This document shows, piece by piece, positions 26,416-35,462 of a stretch of 64,000 nucleotides of DNA. The position numbers and the translations under genes are program-made. A model generated the notes under the pieces. The model was not told the DNA's origin, did not search any database, and worked only from the letters and a program-made list of their open reading frames with translations. The first letter of the stretch is position 1, and each line of letters begins with the position of its first letter. The DNA comes from an uncultured Bacteroidales bacterium (lineage in GTDB: Bacteria > Bacteroidota > Bacteroidia > Bacteroidales > Bacteroidaceae): positions 310,001-374,000 of the forward strand of contig CASFRV010000001.1 of NCBI GenBank assembly GCA_949297215.1. Direction: 5' to 3'.

Positions 26416-27456
26416 TTAATAAAAGAAATCGGCAACGACGGGCAGGTGGTCGCTCACGCCTCCGCGATAGATAGGGCCCTGATAGGTGCGGCGGGGCCGC
26501 ACGCCGCCGTTTGTGGCGTCGGGTTCGAGCAGGTAGTCGAGGGTGACTATTTGGCAGTCGGCATACGACGTGTGCATGCCCTCGCCGGCCATGAGCAGCC
26601 GGCCGTTCACGACGATTTGGTCCAGCTGGTCCCACCGGCCCTTGTAGCGGTAGGTGCCGCGTATGCCCCGTCCGGCCCGTTTGCGCGCCGTCAGCACGTA
26701 CAGGCTGTCGGGCCGGATGGTGCGGGCTCCCTGCCCGTCGAGCGGAGGCCGGGCGCGCAGGCATTGGCGCAGCGACTTGTTGCGGTAATCGTCGTTGAAA
26801 TCGCCCATGATGAGCAGGCGGGCCTCGCTCCGTGCGCGGAAAAGGCTGTCGCACAGCCTGCGCAGCGTCATGGCCGCGCGGCAGCGGTAGGCTTCGCTGC
26901 GGGCGGCCCCGCCCGAACGGCTCGGAAAGTGGCACACGAAGACGTCGAGCGTGTCGCCTGTGGGCACGAGGCCCTCGACGTGCAGGATGTCGCGCGTGGG
27001 GCGCTCCGTGCGCGACGTGTAGGCAACGCGCACCGAGCGTATGCCCAGCGGCCGGAAGCGGCCCGGCTGATACAAAAGCGCCACGTCGATGCCGCGGGCG
27101 TCGGGGCCCCGCGTCACAACGTATTCATATCCCAGCCGGCGCAGCATGGTGCGCCGTGCCAGATCGCGCACGACGCTGTCGTTCTCCACCTCGCAAAGCG
27201 CCACGAGCGATGCCGGCTCGTCGCCGCCGGCGGCAGCCACCACGCGGGCCAGGTCGCCCAGTTTTTTCCAGTAGCGCCACGAGTTCCATTGGCGCTGTCC
27301 GCCGGGCAGAAACTCCTCATCGCTCTTGCCGTTGTCGTGGCACGTGTCGAAGAGGTTTTCCACGTTGTAGGTCATCACGCGGTAGCGGCGGCCTTCGGCC
27401 AGCAGGCATGTCGAGGCCGTGAGCACCGCGAGCAGCACAGCCGTCAGCCTATTCAT
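26416..27456 (-). CDS. Secreted endonuclease/exonuclease/phosphatase-family protein
   Basis: 346-residue protein with a signal peptide (1-20, ending CLLAEG) and the EEP fold: MTYNVENLFD near the N-terminus, ALCEVEN (metal-binding Glu), FVCHFPSRSGG, GDFNDDYRNK and the C-terminal SDHLPVVADF with catalytic Asp-His. It therefore probably hydrolyses phosphodiester or phosphomonoester bonds outside the cytoplasm; the substrate (DNA, lipid or sugar phosphate) is not decided by the sequence. Its ATG overlaps the rlmH stop by 8 bp. Confidence 0.88.
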   Translation of the reverse strand: MNRLTAVLLAVLTASTCLLAEGRRYRVMTYNVENLFDTCHDNGKSDEEFLPGGQRQWNSWRYWKKLGDLARVVAAAGGDEPASLVALCEVENDSVVRDLARRTMLRRLGYEYVVTRGPDARGIDVALLYQPGRFRPLGIRSVRVAYTSRTERPTRDILHVEGLVPTGDTLDVFVCHFPSRSGGAARSEAYRCRAAMTLRRLCDSLFRARSEARLLIMGDFNDDYRNKSLRQCLRARPPLDGQGARTIRPDSLYVLTARKRAGRGIRGTYRYKGRWDQLDQIVVNGRLLMAGEGMHTSYADCQIVTLDYLLEPDATNGGVRPRRTYQGPIYRGGVSDHLPVVADFFY

Positions 27457-27922
27457 GGTGGTAGGGGTCGCCCCTGAGGATGGTCATGGCTCTGTAAAAC
27501 TGCTCCACAAAGAGCAGCCGCACCATCTGGTGCGAGAACGTCAGGCGCGACAGCGAAAGCAGCTCGTTGGCCCGGCTGTACACCTCGGGCGAAAAGCCGT
27601 AGGGCCCGCCCGTGACGAATACCAGGCGGCGGATGGAGGCCTGCATCTTGCGCCCCAGCCAGGCAGCCAGCTCCACCGAGCGCAGCTCGCGGCCGTGCTC
27701 GTCGAGCAGGACGACGCAGTCGCCCTCGCGCAGGCGGGCGGCGATGAGCTGCCCCTCGCGCGCCTTCTGCTCGGCGGGCGAGAGCGCCTTGGCGTTTTTC
27801 AGCTCGGCTATTACCTCCGTTTTAAAGGGAGCATAACGGCGGGAGCGGGCTTCATATTCGTCTATCAAGGCAGCTAAATGGCGGTCGGTCGTCTTGCCGA
27901 CCACGAGAAAAACGGTTTCCAT
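27449..27922 (-). CDS. rlmH: 23S rRNA (pseudouridine-1915 N3) methyltransferase
   Basis: 157-residue SPOUT methyltransferase, the standard RlmH length, acting on assembled 70S ribosomes at helix 69. Motifs: VVLLDEHGRELRSVELAAWL, LVFVTGGPYGFSPEV and the C-terminal SHQMVRLLFVEQFYRAMTI. Start METVFLVVGK (27922); the longer frame is non-coding upstream. A TAATTTTG box (27928-27935) ends 5 nt before this ATG, implying a leaderless or nearly leaderless mRNA. Overlaps the downstream nuclease-fold gene by 8 bp. Confidence 0.96.
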   Translation of the reverse strand: METVFLVVGKTTDRHLAALIDEYEARSRRYAPFKTEVIAELKNAKALSPAEQKAREGQLIAARLREGDCVVLLDEHGRELRSVELAAWLGRKMQASIRRLVFVTGGPYGFSPEVYSRANELLSLSRLTFSHQMVRLLFVEQFYRAMTILRGDPYHHE

Positions 27923-27927
27923 GTCGG

Positions 27928-27935
27928 CAAAATTA
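27928..27935 (-). promoter_or_regulatory. rlmH -7 promoter box
   Basis: Minus-strand TAATTTTG, 5 nt from the start codon; no clear -33 element. Confidence 0.55.
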
Positions 27936-28137
27936 GGCATAAACCCCGGTATGGCGGCCATGCAGGCGGAAAAAGGCGGATGATGCCCGTTGCCCGCCCA
28001 CCGGTTGTGCCTGCCCGGCGGCCGTGGCAGCGGGCGAGGGGCTCTGCCCGGACGACGCCGCGGGCGGCCGTACCCACGTTTTGGCATAGCGTTTACGGCT
28101 GGGAATGAAAAGCATGGCCAATTCCAGAAAAATGGTT

Positions 28138-28175
28138 TAAATTTGTGCGCAACTTGATTTATTTTAATACATTTG
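28138..28175 (+). promoter_or_regulatory. Promoter region of the tyrosine autokinase gene
   Basis: Two TAnnTTTG boxes in tandem, TAAATTTG (28138-28145) and TACATTTG (28168-28175); the TTTG of the first sits 22 nt ahead of the second and could act as its -33 element. The rest of 27936-28137 shows nothing recognisable. Confidence 0.6.
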
Positions 28176-28198
28176 CACGTAAATCTTAAAACATCGCT

Positions 28199-30559
28199 AT
28201 GGAGGCGGAAGTAATCAGAAAGACAAAAGAAGAGGAAGGCGTCAATCTGGCACAATACGGATTGGTGTTCCTGGCTAATTGGTATTGGTTCCTGATAGCG
28301 GTCATCGTAGCCGTGGGCATCGGCGTGTTCTACGTCATGAAAACGACGCCCATGTACACCCGCTCGACGCAGCTGCTCATCAAGGACGACGAAGGAAAGG
28401 GCGGAGGCAGCATCGCACAGGAGTTTGAGAACCTGGGTTTCGTCACGTCCAATTCGAACCTCAACAACGAGATGCTCACCATCAGTGCGCCGGTCATGAT
28501 GAAGGAGGCCGTATGGCGGCTGCGCCTGGACCGCACGATGACGTTGGAGGGCGGCTTGCAGGACCGCCCGCTCTACGGCGTCCTGCCTGTCGAGGTGAAG
28601 ACCGGCCGCGACCTGCTGCCCGAGGAAAACTATGCCTTCAAGCTCCGTTTCGAGGGAACCGATGCTTTCGTGCTCTCCGAATTTTATAAGGACGGCGAAG
28701 AGGCCGAGGGCGAGCCCGTGAGCGGCCGTTACGGCGCCAAGCTGCGTACGCCCGTGGGCGAAGTGGTCATTACGCGCACCGACGCTTTCGACAAGGAGCT
28801 GGCCGGCCGCACGCTCCGCGTGGCCAAGCTGCCCCTCACGGCTGCCGGCAATCTCTACTCCGCACGCCTTTCCGTTTCCATCATGGATAAGGACGCTACC
28901 ATCCTGAATCTTGCGCTTAACGACGAAATACCGCAGCGTGCCGACGACTTGCTGCTGGCTTTGATCGACGTATATAACGAGAAATGGGTGGAAGACAAAA
29001 ACCGCATAGCCGACAGTTCGTCGAAGTTCATATCAGAGCGTCTCGAATCGCTCTCAAAGGAACTGGGCGACGTCGATGCCGACATTTCGAGCTTCAAGAG
29101 CCGCAACCTCCTGCCCAACGTCGAGGCGGCGTCGGCCATCTACATGGAGCGGTCCAACCAGAACCAGCAGGAGCTGCTCAACCTGACGAACCAGCTCGGC
29201 ATGGCCCGCTATCTGCGCGAGTATATGACCGACAAGAGCAAGGGCAACATGCTGCTGCCTTCGAACACGGGCATACAGAGCAGCGGCATCGAGGCACAGA
29301 TCAAGGAGTATAACGAACTGATGTTGCGCCGCAACGACCTGGTGGCCAACAGCAACGAGCAGGACCCCCTGGTGCAGTCGGTCACCGAGGCCATCGCCTC
29401 GATGCGTTCGGCCATCCTGCGCTCCATCGATAACCTCATCTCGCAGATAAGCGGACAGATACGCGTGGTGGAGCAGTCGGAAAGCCGCACCAACGAGCTC
29501 ATCGCTTCGAGCCCGCGGCAGGAGGAACATTTGCTCTCAGTAGGCCGCCAGCAGAAGGTGAAAGAGGCGCTCTACATCTTCCTGTTGCAGAAGCGCGAGG
29601 AAACAGAGCTCTCCAAGGCCTATACGCCGTACAGTACGCGCATCATTCAGCCGCCCACGGGCAGTCCTTCGCCCGCCGAGCCCCGCACGCGCATGGTGCT
29701 GCTGGCAGCTCTGGTCATGGGTCTGGCCGTGCCGGCCGGCGTGCTCTTCCTGCGCGAGATGTTCAACACACGGGTGCGCGGCCGCAAGGATTTGGAAAAC
29801 TGCAACGTGCCTTTCCTGGGCGAGGTGCCCGAGATGGACGGCACGCGCAACTGGCTGGGCCGTCGCCGCAAGCACGTGAAGCGGCAGATCGTGGTGGATG
29901 CCGACAACCACGACCGCATGAACGAAGCTTTCCGCATGCTGCGCACCAATATGGACTATTTTATGGGCGCGAAGAACGGAGGAAAGGTGACGATGGTGAC
30001 GTCGTTCAACCCCGGTTCGGGAAAAACGTTCATCGTTGCCAACCTGGCCAAGGCTGTGGCCTTGAAAGGCAAGCGCGTCATCCTGGTAGACTTCGACTTG
30101 CGGCGTAAGCAGCTGAGCAAGATGGTGGGCGGGCATGGCTCGACGGGCGTCACGTCGTTCCTGGCTGGCGTCGAGTCGGATCTGGACAGCCTGATCTTGC
30201 GCGGTGCCTTCGGCAACGGCTGCGACCTGCTGCATGTAGGTGTGGTGCCGCCCAACCCGACGGAGCTCCTCCTGACGGAAAAGGCCGAAGAACTCTTTGA
30301 ACGCCTGCGCGGCGAGTACGACTACATCTTCATCGACTGCCCGCCGGTGGATCTCGTCGCCGACGCTTCCATCATCAAGAAGTATGCCGACTTTACGCTC
30401 TTCGTCATGCGTGTGGGTCTGGCCGACAAACGTCTGGTCGGCGAGCTGCAAGAGCTGTATGAGGAGAAACGCTTCAACAGTCTGGCCGTCGTGCTCAACG
30501 CTTCGCGCAAGGAGCATGGCTCGGCCTACGGCTACAAGTATCGCTACGACTACAACTGA
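28199..30559 (+). CDS. Wzc-like polysaccharide co-polymerase / bacterial tyrosine autokinase
   Basis: 786-residue inner-membrane protein controlling export and chain length of capsule or exopolysaccharide. Membrane helix 1 (about 20-42), a large periplasmic Wzz-like domain with a long coiled-coil stretch (about 260-470), helix 2 (about 498-518, MVLLAALVMGLAVPAGVLFL), then a cytoplasmic BY-kinase domain: Walker A NPGSGKT near 604, Walker A' VILVDFDLRR near 630, Walker B IFIDCPP near 710. The C-terminal tyrosine cluster YGYKYRYDYN holds four Tyr for autophosphorylation. No glycosyltransferase cluster follows directly; the acyltransferase pair downstream is on the other strand. Confidence 0.93.
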   Translation: MEAEVIRKTKEEEGVNLAQYGLVFLANWYWFLIAVIVAVGIGVFYVMKTTPMYTRSTQLLIKDDEGKGGGSIAQEFENLGFVTSNSNLNNEMLTISAPVMMKEAVWRLRLDRTMTLEGGLQDRPLYGVLPVEVKTGRDLLPEENYAFKLRFEGTDAFVLSEFYKDGEEAEGEPVSGRYGAKLRTPVGEVVITRTDAFDKELAGRTLRVAKLPLTAAGNLYSARLSVSIMDKDATILNLALNDEIPQRADDLLLALIDVYNEKWVEDKNRIADSSSKFISERLESLSKELGDVDADISSFKSRNLLPNVEAASAIYMERSNQNQQELLNLTNQLGMARYLREYMTDKSKGNMLLPSNTGIQSSGIEAQIKEYNELMLRRNDLVANSNEQDPLVQSVTEAIASMRSAILRSIDNLISQISGQIRVVEQSESRTNELIASSPRQEEHLLSVGRQQKVKEALYIFLLQKREETELSKAYTPYSTRIIQPPTGSPSPAEPRTRMVLLAALVMGLAVPAGVLFLREMFNTRVRGRKDLENCNVPFLGEVPEMDGTRNWLGRRRKHVKRQIVVDADNHDRMNEAFRMLRTNMDYFMGAKNGGKVTMVTSFNPGSGKTFIVANLAKAVALKGKRVILVDFDLRRKQLSKMVGGHGSTGVTSFLAGVESDLDSLILRGAFGNGCDLLHVGVVPPNPTELLLTEKAEELFERLRGEYDYIFIDCPPVDLVADASIIKKYADFTLFVMRVGLADKRLVGELQELYEEKRFNSLAVVLNASRKEHGSAYGYKYRYDYN

Positions 30560-30613
30560 CGCTGCGCCGCAGGGCGGACGGCACGTGCCGCCGCCCTGCG
30601 TGCCAACGGACAC

Positions 30614-30674
30614 AACGGCAGGCGCCGCAGCCGGATGGAGAGGTTCTCCACCGCTGCGGCGCCTGCCGTTTTAG
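30614..30674 (+). terminator. Terminator after the tyrosine autokinase gene
   Basis: Long stem AACGGCAGGCGCCGCAGC / GCTGCGGCGCCTGCCGTT with an inner hairpin, followed by TTTT. Confidence 0.82.
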
Positions 30675-30716
30675 CTGTATGTGTGGCGGGCCGGCTGCTG
30701 CACGGCGTGGCCGGCG

Positions 30717-31637
30717 TCAGCCTTCCGGGTGCCGGGCTTGGTCCCGTTCCAAAATGTCGCGGAGCAGCCCTGTCAGGCGCTGTGCGCCGCGGTTGTTGAG
30801 ATGGTCGGCGTCGTAGAAGTCGTCGGGCGCGAAGCGCGCGTCCGTCTCAAAGTTGTAATACTCTATGTTACGGTGCCGGCTGAGCAGGTCGTTCAGCCGG
30901 CGCTCGTTTTCGGCGCGTTGTGCCGGGTCTTCGTTGGTGCGGAACGAGGGCATGACGGGCGTCGTGACGAGGATGAGGCGCACGCCGTGCCTGCTGCACC
31001 ACGTGGCCATCGAGGAAAGAAAGCCGGCGTTGAGCGTGGCCAGGCTGCGGTCGGCATAGGTGTTGCTTTGCGCCCGTTCGGCGCCGTTATCAATGGGCGT
31101 GATGCCTCGCCGGTAGGTATAGTTTGACCCCCATCCGCGGTCGGTCCAGCTCAGGCGGGCAGGTTGCCACAGGCTTTTCAGCTTTTCCTTGAACGAGCCG
31201 AAGTTTAAAACCTCGAAGCCGTAGGCAGAGAGGCGCGGGTGGAGGGGACAGTCCATGTAGATGCGGTAGCGCGAGGCAAGCCAGGCCGTTTCGGGCTGCG
31301 ACTCGAAATCTTCGTAAAGCGAGAAGTAGGAGAAGGGCACGATGACGGCGCGCAGGCGCGGCATGGGGTAGCGGCGCAGCAGGTAGTCGTCGTACCGGTA
31401 CGTCTGCGACACTTGGGCCAGCGAGTAGGAGCCGGGGCCGAGCCATGCGGGGTTGACGCCGTAGAAGGTGTGGCTGCTTCCGAGAACGAGCGTCTGCACT
31501 TCGGCCGAATGGGCCAGCATGTAGGCGTGCTTGTCGCGCGCGGGATTGGGCAGATGCCGCACGTATATTTCGCCTGCTCCCAGCGTGAGCAGAATGAGCA
31601 CGGCAAAAACAGCCGTCAGGCGGAGGAAGGCTTTCAT
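30717..31637 (-). CDS. SGNH-hydrolase-like exported protein (AlgX/DltD type partner of MBOAT)
   Basis: 306-residue protein with one N-terminal membrane or signal helix (about 5-25). Block I of SGNH hydrolases appears as LVLGSSHTFYGVNP (Ser nucleophile) and block V as DDFYDADHLNNRGAQRL (Asp and His), so a Ser-Asp-His triad is plausible. Proteins of this plan transfer acyl groups to, or position, extracellular polysaccharides or teichoic acids after an MBOAT channel brings the acyl group across. Its gene starts 5 nt after the MBOAT gene, which supports a two-component O-acylation system; substrate unknown. Confidence 0.82.
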   Translation of the reverse strand: MKAFLRLTAVFAVLILLTLGAGEIYVRHLPNPARDKHAYMLAHSAEVQTLVLGSSHTFYGVNPAWLGPGSYSLAQVSQTYRYDDYLLRRYPMPRLRAVIVPFSYFSLYEDFESQPETAWLASRYRIYMDCPLHPRLSAYGFEVLNFGSFKEKLKSLWQPARLSWTDRGWGSNYTYRRGITPIDNGAERAQSNTYADRSLATLNAGFLSSMATWCSRHGVRLILVTTPVMPSFRTNEDPAQRAENERRLNDLLSRHRNIEYYNFETDARFAPDDFYDADHLNNRGAQRLTGLLRDILERDQARHPEG

Positions 31638-31642
31638 AACGG

Positions 31643-33055
31643 TCAGAATTGGAAATAGATGAAGCTTTCAGGTTTGCCTCCGGCAAAGAGAGCCGTGAGC
31701 AGCAGCAGGTAATAGAGAGCAAAGCGGGCAGGGCGGTGGCGCATGAGGCCCGTCCCGCGCAGGGCCAGCGGATGCTCACCACGCGAAAGGCCCTCGGCCA
31801 CGAGCAGCAGGGCCACGTAGAGCAGCGGCAGGCGGCTGCACGACGTGGGGCCGAAGCGGTCGGGCGAGAACATGCCGCCCAAATAGGCGAAGGCCTGGCT
31901 TAACGATTCTGCTCGGAAAAACACCCAGCCCAGCAGGACGAGAAGAAACGTTGCCAACGTGCGCAGCAGACGGCCAAGGCGGCTTACGGCCGTCCGCGCT
32001 TGGCCCAGGAGCGAGTAGGGGAGAAAAAGCAGTGCGTGATAGGTTCCCCACGCGATGAACGTCCAGTTGGCCCCGTGCCACAGGCCGCTGACGAGAAACA
32101 CGATGACGGTGTTGAGATGCTTGCGGAAGGTGCCGCGGCGGTTGCCGCCGAGAGGGATGTACAGATAGTCGCGAAACCACGTCATGAGCGAGATGTGCCA
32201 GCGGCGCCAAAACTCGGGAATGCTCTGAGAAAAGTAGGGGCAGTCGAAGTTACGCATCAGCCGGATGCCGAAAAGCTTGGCCGAGCCGACAGCCATGTCG
32301 GAATAGCCCGAGAAATCGCCGTAAATCTGAAAGGCAAAGCAGAGAATGCCCATCCACAGGTCGGGGGTGGAAACCGTGTCGGAATGGGCGAAGATATAGT
32401 TGGCAACGGTGGCGCAATTGTCGGCGATGAGCATCTTTTTCAGCAGGCCCCACAGGATTTGCCGCATGCCGTCGACGGCCATCGGGCGGCTGAACTTACG
32501 CTCGACGGCAAATTGGGGAAGGAGCTGCGTGGCCCGTTCGATGGGGCCGGCCACAAGCTGCGGGAAAAAGCTGATGAACGCAAAAAAGCGCGTGGCGCTG
32601 CGCTCTGGCGGCAGGCTGCCGCGATAAACGTCTATGACGTAGCCCGTTACCTGAAAGGTGTAGAAGCTGATGCCCACGGGTAGCAGAATGTGCAGGACGG
32701 GAAAGTGGAGCTGCCAGCCGAAGGTGGCACAGGCTTCGGCGATGGAGGCGGCGAAGAAGTTGAAATATTTGAAAGCGCCCAAGATGGCGAAATTAATCAG
32801 TATGGCGAGCGCACACAGCAGCTTGCGGCGACGGTGGCCGGGGCTGTGGCCGTCTTTTTCGCCCATGGCGAGCGCCAGCAGATAGTTGGCAAGGCACGTG
32901 GCAATCATCAATCCGAGAAAACGCACGTCCCACCAGCCGTAGAACACGAAGCTGGCAAGGACGAGCAGCGCGTTGCGCCATCTGTGTGGAGCGCTCCAAT
33001 AAAGAAGAAAAACGAGGGGCAGAAATAGAAGATAGGCCGTGGAGTTGAACAGCAT
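31643..33055 (-). CDS. MBOAT family O-acyltransferase (AlgI/DltB-like)
   Basis: 470-residue polytopic membrane protein. It has many hydrophobic helices from the N-terminus (YLLFLPLVFLLYW) to the C-terminus, and the AlgI/DltB core: PVGISFYTFQVTGYVIDVYRG, FFPQLVAGPIERA, QIYGDFSGYSDMAVG, FWRRWHISLMTWFRDYLYIPLGGNRRG and the catalytic-His motif VSGLWHGANWTFIAWG. It is expected to move acetyl (or other acyl) groups across the inner membrane onto a surface glycan together with the following SGNH protein. TATCTTCG at 33080-33087 may be its promoter box. Confidence 0.93.
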   Translation of the reverse strand: MLFNSTAYLLFLPLVFLLYWSAPHRWRNALLVLASFVFYGWWDVRFLGLMIATCLANYLLALAMGEKDGHSPGHRRRKLLCALAILINFAILGAFKYFNFFAASIAEACATFGWQLHFPVLHILLPVGISFYTFQVTGYVIDVYRGSLPPERSATRFFAFISFFPQLVAGPIERATQLLPQFAVERKFSRPMAVDGMRQILWGLLKKMLIADNCATVANYIFAHSDTVSTPDLWMGILCFAFQIYGDFSGYSDMAVGSAKLFGIRLMRNFDCPYFSQSIPEFWRRWHISLMTWFRDYLYIPLGGNRRGTFRKHLNTVIVFLVSGLWHGANWTFIAWGTYHALLFLPYSLLGQARTAVSRLGRLLRTLATFLLVLLGWVFFRAESLSQAFAYLGGMFSPDRFGPTSCSRLPLLYVALLLVAEGLSRGEHPLALRGTGLMRHRPARFALYYLLLLTALFAGGKPESFIYFQF

Positions 33056-33124
33056 GCAGGAGATTTTTCTTAGGCTGGGCGAAGATACGGAAAAAGATTG
33101 AATGCTTTTGCGATAAAGGCTTAA

Positions 33125-33172
33125 AACAAGCCTCCCGGCTGCCCATGTGAAGTGCGGCCGGGAGGCTTTGTA
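33125..33172 (-). terminator. lpxA (efflux operon) terminator
   Basis: Minus-strand stem AGCCTCCCGGC / GCCGGGAGGCT followed by TGTTTTA, about 30 nt after lpxA. Confidence 0.7.
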
Positions 33173-33197
33173 TAGAAGCGGACAGAGGAGTGCTCTG

Positions 33198-33983
33198 TCA
33201 GTTGTCCTTCATGCGGTGTACGATGCCGTGCTTGGAACCGTCGATGAAAGCAACGATGTGCTCGATCTCCTCGCTCATAGGTATCTGCTCACGTATTTTG
33301 ATGACGGCGTCCTGCAAGCTGAAATTGCCTTGATAGATCAGACGATACGTGTTGGCAATGTGGCGCAGGATGCGGTCGCTCGTGTTCAGGTGCTTAAGGA
33401 TAAAAGCGTTCACGCCGTGGTAGCTGGCCGGGTTCCCACCGAGAATGATATACGGGGGAACGTCTTTTTGCACACGGCAACCGCTTTGCACCAGCGAGTA
33501 GCGGCCCACATGAACGTGCTGCTGGATGACAGCTCCCGTGCTCTGGATGGCACAGTCGTCGATCTCGCTTTCGCCTGCAATGCTTACGCCGATACCAATG
33601 ATGCAATTGTCGTGTATAAGCACGTCGTGGCAAATATGAACCTTGTCCATAAGGAAATTGCCGTTGCCTATGGTGGTTGCCTTGCCTTCATAGCTGCTTC
33701 CGGCGATAACAACGTTCTCGCGGATGCGGTTATTGTCGCCTATGACGACGCGTGTCTTGCCTCCCTCTTGGAAATGAAAATCCTGAGGGGTAGCTCCGAT
33801 GACGGAGTTCTGATAGATAATGTTGTTGCTTCCCATCTTAGTGCCTTCCAGAATAGAGGCGTGAGGCATGATGACGCAGTTGTCACCAATTTCAACGCCT
33901 TTCTCGATGTAGGCAAAAGGCTTAACTTCAACATTACTTCCCAAACGGGCTTCAGGGTCGACGAATGCTAATGGACTAATCAT
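33198..33983 (-). CDS. lpxA: Acyl-[ACP]-UDP-N-acetylglucosamine O-acyltransferase
   Basis: 261-residue left-handed beta-helix acyltransferase, first step of lipid A synthesis. Hexapeptide repeats fill residues 5-185 (IGDNCVIMPHASI, IGNGNFLMDKVHI and so on). Catalytic His is in DKVHICHDVLIHDN, and the C-terminal helical domain follows. Start MISPLAFVDPEARLG (33983) fits the family; the frame extends 12 codons upstream into the TolC-family gene. It lies 19 nt after that gene, so it may be co-transcribed with the RND efflux operon, away from the usual lpxD/lpxC-fabZ neighbours. Confidence 0.93.
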   Translation of the reverse strand: MISPLAFVDPEARLGSNVEVKPFAYIEKGVEIGDNCVIMPHASILEGTKMGSNNIIYQNSVIGATPQDFHFQEGGKTRVVIGDNNRIRENVVIAGSSYEGKATTIGNGNFLMDKVHICHDVLIHDNCIIGIGVSIAGESEIDDCAIQSTGAVIQQHVHVGRYSLVQSGCRVQKDVPPYIILGGNPASYHGVNAFILKHLNTSDRILRHIANTYRLIYQGNFSLQDAVIKIREQIPMSEEIEHIVAFIDGSKHGIVHRMKDN

Positions 33984-34002
33984 GGTGATAAGTTTTTCAA
34001 AG

Positions 34003-35391
34003 TTAGTTACGTCCACCACCTAAGGCCTGGTAAAGGCTGATGGCGGCTTGAACTTTGTCGAATTTGTCTGAAATCAGGTTCAGCTGGGCATCCAGCAGGC
34101 TTTGCTGGGCCGTGAGCGTTTCCAGATAAGTGGTGCTTGGGTCATGCTGGAAAAGATAATTGGTGCTCTCCACAGCTTTTTCCAGTTCGCTCACTTGTTT
34201 CTGGCGCGACTGGGCCTGCAACGTGGCTGTCTGGTAGGTGCTCAGGGCGTTGCTCACTTCTTGGCCGGCGTTGAGCAGGGCTTGTTCGAAGTTGAGCTGG
34301 GCAATTTCCTGTTGGGCCTTGGCTATTTTCAGGTTGGCGATGAGCTGGCCGCGCTGGAAGAGGGGTTGCAGCAGCGAAGCCACGGCCGAGGCGACGAACT
34401 TGGGCGGGTTGGTGATCATGCCGCCCACGCTGTTCGACCAGCCGGCGTTGCCCGAAAGAGTGATTTGAGGATAGAATGCAGAGCGGGCTGCGTTGGTGCC
34501 GTAGAAGGCGTAGGCGAGGTCCAGTTCCGCCAGTTTTACGTCGGGACGGTTGGCCAACAGCTGCATGGGGACGCCTGCCGACAGGTCGGTGGGGAATGCA
34601 TCGGCGTTGAAGGCTCCTCGCGCGATGGGGTGGGGAGCTTCGTGAAGCAGAACGCAGATGGCATTTTCCGTAGAACGGATGTTATTCTCCAATTCCGGGA
34701 TGGTAGTCATGATTTGATAGTAGTTGGCCTTGCTTTGCGAAACGGCAGCAGCGTTTGTCATTGCGGCAACTTGCATGGCTTCCATGGCTGCGATGTTTTT
34801 CTCCCAGAGTTTGGCTGTTTCCTTTGTGGTCTTCAGCTGTTCATCGAGCATTTGCAGCGTATAGTACATGTTGGCGACGGAAGCAATGATGCCCGTTTCA
34901 GCGGCCTGCCGGCCGGCTTTGGCTTGCAGCACGGAAACTTCCGATTGCTTCTTGGCATTGCGCAGGCTGCCGAAAGCATCGATCTGCCAGCTGGCCTGTA
35001 CGGGGATCGAATAGGTCTTCGTGGTGGGTTGGCTCTGTCCTCCCGCAATGGTACCCGAAGGCGAGAAGCTCAACGAGGGCAGAAACGCCAGCCGCGAGGT
35101 CATGAGCCCGGCTTCGGCCTGTTTAACGCTGAGTTCGGCCGTGCGAATGTCGGTGTTGCCGGCGAGGGCTTTTTCTATCAGCGCCTGCAATTGCGGGTCG
35201 GTGAAGACTTCGCGCCAGGGACGGTTGCCAAAATTCGTTGTATCGGCAGTCGACGTCGTGGCATAGACGGCTGTCGTATCGCGGAAGAGGCTGTCCGTCG
35301 GTAACTTTTCGGGGCGCTCGTAGTTGCTGTAAATATGGCAACTGCTCATGAGGATGGAGCCCCCTATCAGGTATATGAGTTGTTTCTTCAT
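34003..35391 (-). CDS. RND efflux outer-membrane factor (TolC/OprM family lipoprotein)
   Basis: 462-residue outer-membrane channel. Signal peptide with lipobox LMSSC (Cys18), then two homologous OEP halves (about 60-250 and 280-460) with coiled-coil helices rich in Ala and Gln (TTKETAKLWEKNIAAME, FEQALLNAGQEVSNAL) and the conserved LLANRPDVKLAELDL stretch. It should trimerise and form the exit duct for the pump encoded upstream. It is the third gene of the adaptor-pump-channel operon, 71 nt after the pump gene. Confidence 0.93.
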   Translation of the reverse strand: MKKQLIYLIGGSILMSSCHIYSNYERPEKLPTDSLFRDTTAVYATTSTADTTNFGNRPWREVFTDPQLQALIEKALAGNTDIRTAELSVKQAEAGLMTSRLAFLPSLSFSPSGTIAGGQSQPTTKTYSIPVQASWQIDAFGSLRNAKKQSEVSVLQAKAGRQAAETGIIASVANMYYTLQMLDEQLKTTKETAKLWEKNIAAMEAMQVAAMTNAAAVSQSKANYYQIMTTIPELENNIRSTENAICVLLHEAPHPIARGAFNADAFPTDLSAGVPMQLLANRPDVKLAELDLAYAFYGTNAARSAFYPQITLSGNAGWSNSVGGMITNPPKFVASAVASLLQPLFQRGQLIANLKIAKAQQEIAQLNFEQALLNAGQEVSNALSTYQTATLQAQSRQKQVSELEKAVESTNYLFQHDPSTTYLETLTAQQSLLDAQLNLISDKFDKVQAAISLYQALGGGRN

Positions 35392-35462
35392 TTGAATATA
35401 CTTATATAAATGGTGGGGTGGCGGGCCTGGCGTGCGGCCTGCCCGCCACCTGCACCTTTGAT

